This document shows, one piece after another, positions 1 to 6,087 of a stretch of DNA of 6,423 nucleotides; position 1 is the first letter of the stretch; the number at the start of each line of letters is the position of its first letter. The position numbers and the translations under genes were made by a program. The stretch spans positions 1 to 6,423 of the forward strand of contig WLCY01000032.1 in the NCBI GenBank assembly GCA_009705075.1, read 5' to 3'. This DNA comes from Actinomycetota bacterium. Lineage in GTDB: Bacteria; Actinomycetota; Actinomycetes; Nanopelagicales; Nanopelagicaceae. Under the pieces are notes generated by a model, which worked only from the letters and a program-made list of their open reading frames with translations, did no database searches and was not told where the DNA came from.

Positions 1-2170
1 CCCAACAGAACCCCGCATCTGGCTCTCTAATCGGCTCTAATCCCAGTTCGTTCTCTAAATCATTGATCTGCACCCAAGTTTTAACTAAATCAGATAGTAC
101 TTCTTCCACGCTACCTCTTGGCAACTTAGGTGGGCCCTCTTTACGGCTTTCGTAAACGAATACATAGATTATTGAAACTAACTCAGCTGCATTCAATTGA
201 TCAAAGGCTTCTCGTCTAATCATTTCCGCTATCAACAAATCAGTTTCTCCATAAATCTTAGACAGCAGTTTTCCATTTGGCGTTATCGCATCATGCGATA
301 AATACCCAAACTTCTCCAACATGATTTTTATCAGGTCGAATCTGCGCGCGATAACATGAGTACGATTTGCTACCCGGGAGGTAAGCCCAGCATTTTCTCT
401 ACGTAATCGATCAGCTCTTTCAGCGATTCGCGCGTGAGTTTCCCGATCGCTACAACCATGGCAAGGATGGTTACGTAAAGATTTGCGCGCTTCAAGAATC
501 TTCTCTTCCTCGAACTCCCTGGCTTTACGCTTTTTAGTTGAAAGCCCCTTTTCTAGCTCCTTGATCGCGAATCTGATATCGGCATACTCGATGAAATCTC
601 CTAAGTGACAATTGATTTCGCTTTCCAGTTGAGCAATCGCTTCGCTATTTCGCTTTATCTGGCGCGCTAGCCCAACGACCGCTTTATCGGCCTGAAATTG
701 GGCAAAAGAGGATTCAAGAGATGTCCGAGCTCGTTCGGCACCAAATTGCGAAATCAAATTTATTGTCATGTTATATGTCGGTTTAAATGAACTTTTGAGC
801 GGATAAGTTCTAGTAGATGCCAAGCCTGCAGCAGATGCACTGTCAATATCTTTGTTCCACAAAATTACTGCATTACCTTCAACGTCTATTCCGCGACGAC
901 CTGCTCGCCCAGTTAATTGGGTGTACTCCCCCGGAGTAACAGATACATGAGATTCGCCATTCCATTTCGTTAGCTTCTCTAAAACAACTGTTCTTGCCGG
1001 CATGTTTATCCCTAGAGCGAGGGTTTCGGTTGCAAAAACCGCTTTCACTAAACCGCGTTGAAAGAGTTCCTCTACACATTCCTTAAAGGCTGGCAGTAAG
1101 CCAGCATGATGCGAAGCGATGCCACGTTCTAGCGCATCAACCCATTCGTGGAAGCCTAAAATTACTAGATCCTCTTCGGGTAGCGATTTAGTCTTCTCTG
1201 AAATTACCTCTCGAATTTCCGATCTCTCATCGGCGTTGGTTAGACGCAGACCAGAAGCAACGCATTGTCGAACCGCACTGTCGCATTGCGCTCTACTGAA
1301 AATAAAAGTTATGGCTGGCAGCAATCCTTCTCGGTCTAATTTTTCGATTACATCCGCTCGTCCTAAAGCTTTTATGGTCGGTGTTATCTGGGCGCTATCT
1401 CGCCAATTTTTCTTCCCACTGTTTGCGCCGTATTTATTGCGAACACTCCTTAGAGACTCTTTTTCCAATCTGAGAATCTCCGGATTTACCTTGGTATTCA
1501 CGGTAAATAGATCTAAAAGTCTGTTGCCGAAAAGCACATGCTGATAGAGAGGAACAGGTCGTATTTCGCTAACGATAACTTGCATTTCTCCTCGTACGGT
1601 TTGCAACCAATCGCCAAACTCTTCGGCATTGGATACGGTTGCGGAAAGAGCGGCGACCTGAATGCTCTCTGGAAGGTGAATCAATATTTCCTCCCAAACC
1701 GCGCCCCTGAAACGATCGGCGAGATAATGAACTTCGTCCATTACGACAAATCGTAAATCGGTAAGTGTGTTCGATGAGGAATAAATCATATTTCTGAGCA
1801 CTTCAGTAGTCATGATGACTATCGACGCATCAGGGTTAATACTCGTATCGCCGGTGAGTAATCCAACATTGCTTTCGCCATACATTGCACATAAATCTTG
1901 ATACTTCTGATTCGAAAGTGCCTTTATTGGAGTTGTATAGAAACACTTCTTTCCGGTTGTTATGGCAAGGTGAGCCGCGAATTCCCCGACGATCGTCTTA
2001 CCAGCGCCAGTTGGAGCTGCGACCAAAACTGATTTTCCACTCTCCAAAGCATGACAGCCTGCAATTTGAAAAGAGTCCATGCTAAATGGATAACGTTCAA
2101 CAAACGCGCTCGTTGCTTTATGCGCACCTCTTGCCTTAGCTTCTGCGTAACGCGCTGCTGGTGTCGTCAT
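1..2170 (-). CDS. helY: HelY-type DEVH-box superfamily 2 RNA/DNA helicase (C-terminus beyond left edge)
   Basis: This is an ATP-dependent helicase of the Ski2/Mtr4-like group, the actinobacterial HelY. The frame is open from the ATG at 2168-2170 to the window edge, giving 723 codons. Mycobacterial HelY is roughly 900 residues, so about a fifth is missing, mainly the C-terminal helical domain. Visible motifs in order are: Q-motif region YPFSMDSFQ at residues 27-35, Walker A APTGAGKT at 52-59, DEVH at 145-148, LSAT at 175-178, HHAGLLP at 354-360, and motif VI QLTGRAGRRG at 418-427. A HPCHGC stretch (568-573, Cys570 and Cys573) followed by SDRETHARIAERADRLRRE is characteristic of HelY and separates it from generic DEAD helicases. 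The start overlaps the dgk stop by one base (TAATG), with GGGA four bases upstream, so translation is probably coupled. The in vivo substrate is not settled for the family; RNA processing or turnover is the likely role. No frameshift is visible. Confidence 0.93.
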   Translation of the reverse strand, partial: MTTPAARYAEAKARGAHKATSAFVERYPFSMDSFQIAGCHALESGKSVLVAAPTGAGKTIVGEFAAHLAITTGKKCFYTTPIKALSNQKYQDLCAMYGESNVGLLTGDTSINPDASIVIMTTEVLRNMIYSSSNTLTDLRFVVMDEVHYLADRFRGAVWEEILIHLPESIQVAALSATVSNAEEFGDWLQTVRGEMQVIVSEIRPVPLYQHVLFGNRLLDLFTVNTKVNPEILRLEKESLRSVRNKYGANSGKKNWRDSAQITPTIKALGRADVIEKLDREGLLPAITFIFSRAQCDSAVRQCVASGLRLTNADERSEIREVISEKTKSLPEEDLVILGFHEWVDALERGIASHHAGLLPAFKECVEELFQRGLVKAVFATETLALGINMPARTVVLEKLTKWNGESHVSVTPGEYTQLTGRAGRRGIDVEGNAVILWNKDIDSASAAGLASTRTYPLKSSFKPTYNMTINLISQFGAERARTSLESSFAQFQADKAVVGLARQIKRNSEAIAQLESEINCHLGDFIEYADIRFAIKELEKGLSTKKRKAREFEEEKILEARKSLRNHPCHGCSDRETHARIAERADRLRRENAGLTSRVANRTHVIARRFDLIKIMLEKFGYLSHDAITPNGKLLSKIYGETDLLIAEMIRREAFDQLNAAELVSIIYVFVYESRKEGPPKLPRGSVEEVLSDLVKTWVQINDLENELGLEPIREPDAGFCW

Positions 2171-3063
2171 TAATTCCCAGACCAAGTGCGTAGCGAGCGA
2201 GGCAAAACTTCAATTGATACCGGCAATTTACCAATTCGTTCACCATCCGCATAGGCAACTGTGTCGGCGGAGATCTTTATCTTTCGAGCTCTTTGGAACT
2301 CTACGGCGGGATGAGTTATGTGTCGCCCACTATAAACTTTTGGAAAAACTTTCATCAGTTCAGGCTTGCTAACTGGATGAAGAATCATGATGTCGAGGAG
2401 GCCGTCCTGACGATCTGCCATCGGACAAAGTCTCATTCCTCCCCCATAGGTTTGGCCGTTCGCTACTGCAATCAGCATTGCCTCAACGACCCTAGCCTTA
2501 CCATCAACTTCTAACTCGTAGTGAATTTTCCTAAATTTCTTTATCTCGGCCAACATGGCCAAGTTATATTTCATCTTCCCCGAAACAAAATTGTTCTGGT
2601 TAGCACGCTCGTTTACTTGAGCATCGAATCCGGTACTTAAAATCTGTCCGAATTTGCGCACTCCGCCAGCAAAAGAAATTGCGCCAGTATCCACGCTTAT
2701 TGGATCTTTGGAACGGATCGCATCAAAAATAGCCTTTGGCGAAATAGTTAGACTTTCATTACTTCGCGCAAAATCATTGCCAGTTCCCGCAGGAACAACA
2801 TAAAGTGGAAGCGAAGTTCCGGCGAGCACCTGAATTGCATGATGAACTAAACCATCACCGCCTATCCCAATTACAGCTTCAAACTCCCCTGAAGATAGCG
2901 CTGCGGCGAGATCGCTAATTATCTCTGCGCTAGAAGCCGGTTCAACAACTACGCAACCAATTGAAATCTTGCGGGCGTAGCTGATTAGTTCGTTTGCAAT
3001 TGAAACTGCGCGTCCTCTGCCGGCCTTTGGATTTATAAAGAGTAAAACTCTTCCCTTAGTCAT
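2170..3063 (-). CDS. Diacylglycerol/sphingosine kinase family lipid kinase (DAGKc domain)
   Basis: This 297-residue cytosolic or membrane-associated kinase belongs to the DgkB/YegS/BmrU family. Its members phosphorylate diacylglycerol or related lipids with ATP, recycling lipid into phosphatidate. The N-terminal nucleotide-binding lobe carries NPKAG (residues 11-15), the signature GGDGL (68-72; the last position is often Thr, here Leu) and PAGTGNDFAR (91-100). The C-terminal beta-sandwich lobe shows ANGQTYGGGMRLCP (201-214), DGLLD (220-224) and YADGE (271-275), all typical of the family. Length is normal and both lobes are complete. The ATG lies inside the end of tatC with an 8-base overlap. 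I see no good ribosome binding site before it, so its translation likely depends on tatC translation. It ends in TAATG, shared with helY. Lipid substrate specificity cannot be read from sequence; a ceramide, sphingoid or other polyprenyl or diacyl lipid remains possible. Confidence 0.92.
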   Translation of the reverse strand: MTKGRVLLFINPKAGRGRAVSIANELISYARKISIGCVVVEPASSAEIISDLAAALSSGEFEAVIGIGGDGLVHHAIQVLAGTSLPLYVVPAGTGNDFARSNESLTISPKAIFDAIRSKDPISVDTGAISFAGGVRKFGQILSTGFDAQVNERANQNNFVSGKMKYNLAMLAEIKKFRKIHYELEVDGKARVVEAMLIAVANGQTYGGGMRLCPMADRQDGLLDIMILHPVSKPELMKVFPKVYSGRHITHPAVEFQRARKIKISADTVAYADGERIGKLPVSIEVLPRSLRTWSGN

Positions 3064-3829
3064 CAGCGTTCAAGCGTTTCTGCCTGGAACGATCCACAAG
3101 TAGCGCAATGCCTCCGGCTGCTATGTAAAGAATAGAAAGCGGGACTGCCAGAAAGAACATCGTAATCGGGTCTCCGGTTGGAGTGAATATCGCAGAGAAG
3201 AGGGTGATCCCGAATATCGCATAGCGCCAGGGCTTAAGAATTGATCGACCACTTAGAATATGAGCGAGATTCAAAGCAACAAGAAAAACTGGAAGTTCAA
3301 AAGCAGCTCCGAAGACGAGGATTAATTGGGTAACAAAACTTAGATAGTCATCAAATTTAACTAAATTTGAGAGAGATTCGGGCGTGAAGCTAAGTAGAAC
3401 TTTGACCGCTATTGGTAGAACCAGATAACCAGCAAATGTGCCGATCGCGAAGAAAGGAACCGCAAAAATTACAAATAGAATCGAGTTACGCCGCTCTTTC
3501 TTATGCAATCCAGGAGATATAAATGCCCAGATTTGGTACAACCAAATTGGAGAAGCAACAAGTACACCGACAATTATCGAAAGTTTGAATTTTAAATCTA
3601 TCGGACCGAGAACACCATTTATATATAGCGCCCCACAATTTTGCTCACCCAATTCTCTTGCAGCTTTCAAATCACAGATAGGAGCTGTAAGCCACTGAAT
3701 TATCTGGTCATAAGCGAACCAACCTAAGAAGCTGGCACAAACTATTCCAAACGCCGACCTGAAGAGCCTTTTCCGCAATTCGCTAAAGTGCCCCAGAAGG
3801 GGCATTGTTTTTGTCGGACTGTCTTTCAT
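3056..3829 (-). CDS. tatC: Sec-independent (twin-arginine) translocase subunit TatC
   Basis: TatC is the polytopic membrane subunit that recognises twin-arginine signal peptides and nucleates the Tat export complex for folded proteins. The 257-residue product fits the family. It has the N-terminal cytoplasmic motif MPLLGHFSELRKRL (residues 9-22, conserved Glu17), the FISPGLHKKE loop (103-112), FELP around 177-180, and FTPTGDPITM (215-224) before the last helix. Six hydrophobic segments are recognisable, at about 22-44, 82-104, 118-140, 168-190, 203-217 and 222-244. It lies 36 bases downstream of tatA. No clear Shine-Dalgarno sequence precedes the ATG at 3829. An internal ATG at codon 9, directly before the conserved motif, has no better site, so the upstream start is kept. 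The last bases overlap the lipid kinase gene. Confidence 0.97.
   Translation of the reverse strand: MKDSPTKTMPLLGHFSELRKRLFRSAFGIVCASFLGWFAYDQIIQWLTAPICDLKAARELGEQNCGALYINGVLGPIDLKFKLSIIVGVLVASPIWLYQIWAFISPGLHKKERRNSILFVIFAVPFFAIGTFAGYLVLPIAVKVLLSFTPESLSNLVKFDDYLSFVTQLILVFGAAFELPVFLVALNLAHILSGRSILKPWRYAIFGITLFSAIFTPTGDPITMFFLAVPLSILYIAAGGIALLVDRSRQKRLNADD
3789..3804 (-). other. Perfect 6-bp hairpin in the early coding region of tatC mRNA
   Basis: The transcript reads UGCCCC, loop UUCU, GGGGCA: six uninterrupted base pairs, four of them G-C, with a tetraloop. It covers mRNA nucleotides 26-41 counted from the A of the annotated tatC start and includes the alternative ATG at codon 9. It has no U-tract and sits inside conserved protein sequence (MPLLGH), so it is not a terminator. 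It could influence initiation or be a by-product of the encoded residues. Confidence 0.35.
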
Positions 3830-3865
3830 GTTGCTAAGGCTATTCTCGTCAAGAACAATTACTAA

Positions 3866-4054
3866 TTAAGAATCAGCTTTATTGGAGCCGTCTTTTTCTT
3901 CCTTGGCGTCGCCATCTTTCATCTCACTCTTAAATATTTTTAGGGATTTTGCGATCGATTTCGCTGAATCAGGCAGTTTTTTTGCTCCGAAAAGCAGGAC
4001 AAAAACAACGGCAACGATTACGAAATGCCAACCTTCGAGTCCGCGTAGCACCAA
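3866..4054 (-). CDS. tatA: Sec-independent (twin-arginine) translocase subunit TatA
   Basis: This small pore-forming subunit of the Tat pathway oligomerises with TatC to pass folded proteins across the cytoplasmic membrane. The 62-residue product has the standard layout: a short N-terminus, one membrane helix at about residues 9-22, the FGAKKLP hinge (22-28), an amphipathic helix ([15 protein letters not shown], 30-44), and a short charged lysine/aspartate/glutamate-rich tail. The length is at the short end of the family but nothing essential is absent. There is no ATG at the N-terminus. The reading frame offers TTG at 4052-4054 or the next codon, GTG at 4049-4051. GGAG at 4059-4062 lies 4 bases before the TTG or 7 before the GTG, so the true product may be 62 or 61 residues. 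TatC follows after 36 bases. No tatB is visible here. Confidence 0.93.
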   Translation of the reverse strand: MVLRGLEGWHFVIVAVVFVLLFGAKKLPDSAKSIAKSLKIFKSEMKDGDAKEEKDGSNKADS

Positions 4055-4088
4055 AATTCTCCACTCTGCTAGTTTCTCTACTACCTAC

Positions 4089-4145
4089 GCCGCAAATCTT
4101 AGTTCTAAAACCCCAGGTAAGTAACTTAACTTGCTCTCTTGCGGC
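4089..4145. repeat. 7-bp inverted repeat bracketing the pafC-tatA spacer
   Basis: GCCGCAA at 4089-4095 and its exact reverse complement TTGCGGC at 4139-4145 enclose 43 bases. One arm begins 5 bases after the pafC stop codon. The other covers the start point predicted from the candidate tatA promoter. The loop is long and no U-tract follows, so this does not look like a simple intrinsic terminator. I see no other gene or terminator in the 96-base spacer at 4055-4150. Confidence 0.35.
4096..4124 (-). promoter_or_regulatory. Candidate sigma-A-type promoter for tatA-tatC-dgk-helY
   Basis: On the minus strand TTACTT (4119-4124, 4 of 6 matches to TTGACA) and TAAGAT (4096-4101, 4 of 6 matches to TATAAT, fitting the actinobacterial TAnnnT form) are separated by 17 bases. 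Transcription would start near 4089, leaving a leader of about 35 bases before tatA. It sits in the only minus-strand spacer long enough for an internal promoter. The match is by eye and modest, and readthrough from pafBC is equally possible. Confidence 0.33.
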
Positions 4146-4150
4146 TATTT

Positions 4151-5077
4151 CTACGAATAAAGCTCGAGAATTGCCCTCGCACGGTTCTTTATCTTCTCGA
4201 CCAGCGCTTCGGGTTCCACCACCTCAATTAGCCCGCCGTATCCCAGGACGCTCCTAATTAACCATTCCGTGTCTATGGGATTTAAAGTGACTAAAATTTC
4301 TTCTTCGCTCTCTGAGCCTTCAGTCTGAGAAACTATAGTTCTATTCTCTTCGACGAAGTTCCTCGCCGCCCTTGCTACCTTAAGTCTTATCAACCCAGTC
4401 TCGATTTCAGATTTGGTTCCACTAAATTTATCAATGTGTTCAATTCCTGACAAAGGCTCACAACTAAGGATCCGATCAAGTCGAAAAGTTCTATCAGCTT
4501 TAGAGGTTTGACACCAAGCGTTTAGGTAATTTACGCCATTGGAAAGATAGATTGAGAGCGGGAAAACTTCTCGTTCAGAACGTTCATCTTTCACACCACT
4601 TAGGTAGACGATTTTTACGGCGCTGGATTTTGCAATAGCACCTTCGAGCACTTGCAAGAATTCTTGGTTGCCAGAGTTTTGGACCACAACAATAGGATTT
4701 TCGAAGATCATATTTTGTCGTAACTTGTCCTGTAGCTCCGCTATTTCTCCAGCTATTTCATCAGACCTGAGCGACTTCATTAGATCTAGAGAAACTAGGA
4801 GCGAAGTCATTTCACTTCTGCTCATCTTTCGTGGCTTCTTTAAACTTTGTGGGTCTGAAACCGTAACGAAACCATCTTCGTAATACATTTCAATTAATTC
4901 CAATGGCGTGTAACCCGGAAGACCACACATGTGTATTAAAACTAAATCTTCATTTATCTGCTTCTCTGATACCCCGAACACTTTTGCAAGCTCAGTTGTT
5001 GAGATACCTTGGTGCTCCAATAAATAGGGAACCAAGTCGAGAGCTCTTGCTGTGCGCTCAAGGGCTGAATCACTCAC
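4151..5077 (-). CDS. pafC: WYL-domain transcriptional regulator PafC
   Basis: PafC works with PafB as a heteromeric transcription activator. In mycobacteria PafBC drives the LexA-independent DNA-damage response, including recA. The 308-residue product has an N-terminal winged helix-turn-helix (about residues 8-75, recognition part near GISTTELAKVFGVSEKQIN), a linker, a WYL domain (about 150-210) with FPLSIYLSNG and FRLDRI, and a C-terminal WCX-type domain (about 228-305) with WLIRSVLGYGG and EALVEKI. The WYL triad is degenerate: residues 183-185 read Asn-Tyr-Leu, with Asn where Trp is usual. The start is GTG at 5075-5077. It overlaps the pafB stop as GTGA and is preceded at 7 bases by a strong GAGGGGG ribosome binding site, which supports this start. 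The gene name reflects proximity to the Pup ligase locus in many actinobacteria; pafA is not in this window. Confidence 0.93.
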   Translation of the reverse strand: MSDSALERTARALDLVPYLLEHQGISTTELAKVFGVSEKQINEDLVLIHMCGLPGYTPLELIEMYYEDGFVTVSDPQSLKKPRKMSRSEMTSLLVSLDLMKSLRSDEIAGEIAELQDKLRQNMIFENPIVVVQNSGNQEFLQVLEGAIAKSSAVKIVYLSGVKDERSEREVFPLSIYLSNGVNYLNAWCQTSKADRTFRLDRILSCEPLSGIEHIDKFSGTKSEIETGLIRLKVARAARNFVEENRTIVSQTEGSESEEEILVTLNPIDTEWLIRSVLGYGGLIEVVEPEALVEKIKNRARAILELYS

Positions 5078-6009
5078 TTTAATACCCCCTCTACGGTCTT
5101 TATCAATGATGATTTCAACTCGAGAGGTTCAATTACTCGTATGTTAGCGCCGTGCCAAATAAGCTCCCTAACTAGAACATTTTCATTTTCGTAAGTGACT
5201 TCGTAGGTGTCGTATTCATTCCCTTCTTCAAGAAGTAAACCACGATTGCGAAGAATGAGAGCGGAATCTTTGCGGACCTGGATTTTTGCGCGGCGTTTTA
5301 TGTCGATGTTTTGTTGAGGGAGATGAACTGTCGCATCGAAATCTTCAACGATGGAATACTGATTCTTCTTCTTTGAGATTTCGATTGGAGATACAAAACG
5401 TGATAATTTGAAAAGTCTTATATCTTTGCGATCTAAATCGTGCCCAATAAGATACCAATACCCATTCCAGAAAAGGACTCGATATGGTTCTACATGTCTT
5501 AATTTTAAGGTGGCAGAGTCATAAGAGAATGAAATTTGCGAACGTGACGAGATAGCTCGGGTAATCTCATCAATCAGGCTGGTCGGATTTTCGAAACGAT
5601 ATTGTGCGCGAAAATCGAAATCAAAGGAGACCGGAATTCCTAGAGATTGCAATTTTCTGATTCCAGATTGCGCAGTCGGAGCAAGTATCGAATCATTCCA
5701 ATAATTTGAAGCGATCGAAAGCAAAGCCAACTCGCGCCCCGTCAGTTCCGGAACCTTGAGTTCGTAGCTTTTCTCAGGTATTCGATAGCCTGGTTCATCT
5801 TCGAAAAAAACATCGAGATCCCCCACCTCAATCTCAATTCCCAAAGATCTTAGGTCATCCTTATCGCGCTCAAACATTCGTTCTTTGGCGTCCTGAGTTC
5901 CCTCATAGCCCATTACATTCTTGAGAATTTCAGATTTTTTTAGATACCGCTTCGTCGCAAGCAGGGCAAGGGTGAGATTAATCAAACGTTCGGTTTTGCG
6001 ATCTGACAC
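5074..6009 (-). CDS. pafB: WYL-domain transcriptional regulator PafB
   Basis: PafB is the partner of PafC in the PafBC DNA-damage response activator. The 311-residue product shows a helix-turn-helix DNA-binding domain (about residues 5-80) with the family stretch MFERDKDDLRSLGIEIE (45-61), a linker region (about 85-140), and a WYL domain (about 143-206). That domain has the intact triad Trp185-Tyr186-Leu187 in YWYLIG and the later FKLSRF. A C-terminal extension ends in IRVIEPLELKSSLI, the WCX-type domain. The start is GTG at 6007-6009. An in-frame TAG at 6019-6021 leaves no room for a longer product, and AGGG at 6017-6020 sits 7 bases upstream. It is the first gene of the minus-strand cluster. 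WYL domains are thought to sense nucleic-acid ligands such as single-stranded DNA; the ligand here is inferred from the family. Confidence 0.95.
   Translation of the reverse strand: MSDRKTERLINLTLALLATKRYLKKSEILKNVMGYEGTQDAKERMFERDKDDLRSLGIEIEVGDLDVFFEDEPGYRIPEKSYELKVPELTGRELALLSIASNYWNDSILAPTAQSGIRKLQSLGIPVSFDFDFRAQYRFENPTSLIDEITRAISSRSQISFSYDSATLKLRHVEPYRVLFWNGYWYLIGHDLDRKDIRLFKLSRFVSPIEISKKKNQYSIVEDFDATVHLPQQNIDIKRRAKIQVRKDSALILRNRGLLLEEGNEYDTYEVTYENENVLVRELIWHGANIRVIEPLELKSSLIKTVEGVLK
5085..5091 (-). promoter_or_regulatory. Strong ribosome binding site of pafC
   Basis: GAGGGGG on the minus strand, inside the end of pafB, is 7 bases before the pafC GTG at 5077. It is the clearest Shine-Dalgarno in the window and fixes the non-ATG start. 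It also suggests pafC can initiate on its own in addition to coupling through the GTGA overlap, which would suit 1:1 production of the two partners. Confidence 0.7.
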
Positions 6010-6026
6010 AGGAAAACCCTAGTGGT

Positions 6027-6056
6027 TTGGTAACCTTGTGGCATAGAGGTTAATAA
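6027..6056 (+). promoter_or_regulatory. Candidate promoter for the FKBP lipoprotein gene
   Basis: TTGGTA (6027-6032, 4 of 6 matches to TTGACA) and TAATAA (6051-6056) are 18 bases apart, with a start point expected near 6063. That leaves about 25 bases before the ATG, including GGAG at 6080-6083. It overlaps the candidate pafB promoter on the other strand. Confidence 0.32.
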
Positions 6057-6067
6057 GAGACTCGCAA
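6040..6067 (-). promoter_or_regulatory. Candidate promoter for pafB-pafC
   Basis: On the minus strand TTGCGA (6062-6067) and TATGCC (6040-6045) are 16 bases apart, which would start transcription near 6033 and give a leader of about 24 bases. TATTAA (6050-6055) is an alternative -10. The hexamers match weakly. The location, between divergent genes in a 78-base gap, is the stronger argument that a promoter lies here. Confidence 0.32.
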
Positions 6068-6087
6068 TTTCGAGAAAGTGGAGAATC

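Noticed and set aside
1119..1544. Plus-strand 141-codon open frame
   Set aside because: It lies wholly antisense to the helicase motifs of helY, is Ser/Arg-rich without recognisable domains, and has no supporting ribosome binding site or neighbour.
3789..3804. Intrinsic terminator at the GC-rich hairpin
   Set aside because: It is inside the conserved N-terminal coding region of tatC and no U-run follows on either strand.
3949..4257. Plus-strand 102-codon open frame spanning tatA, the spacer and the end of pafC
   Set aside because: The product is low-complexity and basic, it runs antisense to two confident genes, and no family resemblance is visible.
6027..6067. PafBC-dependent damage promoter of the mycobacterial recA type (TTGTCRGTG, 8 bases, TAnnnT)
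   Set aside because: TTGTGGCAT at 6037 is superficially similar, but the 8-base spacing leads to no TAnnnT hexamer on either strand.
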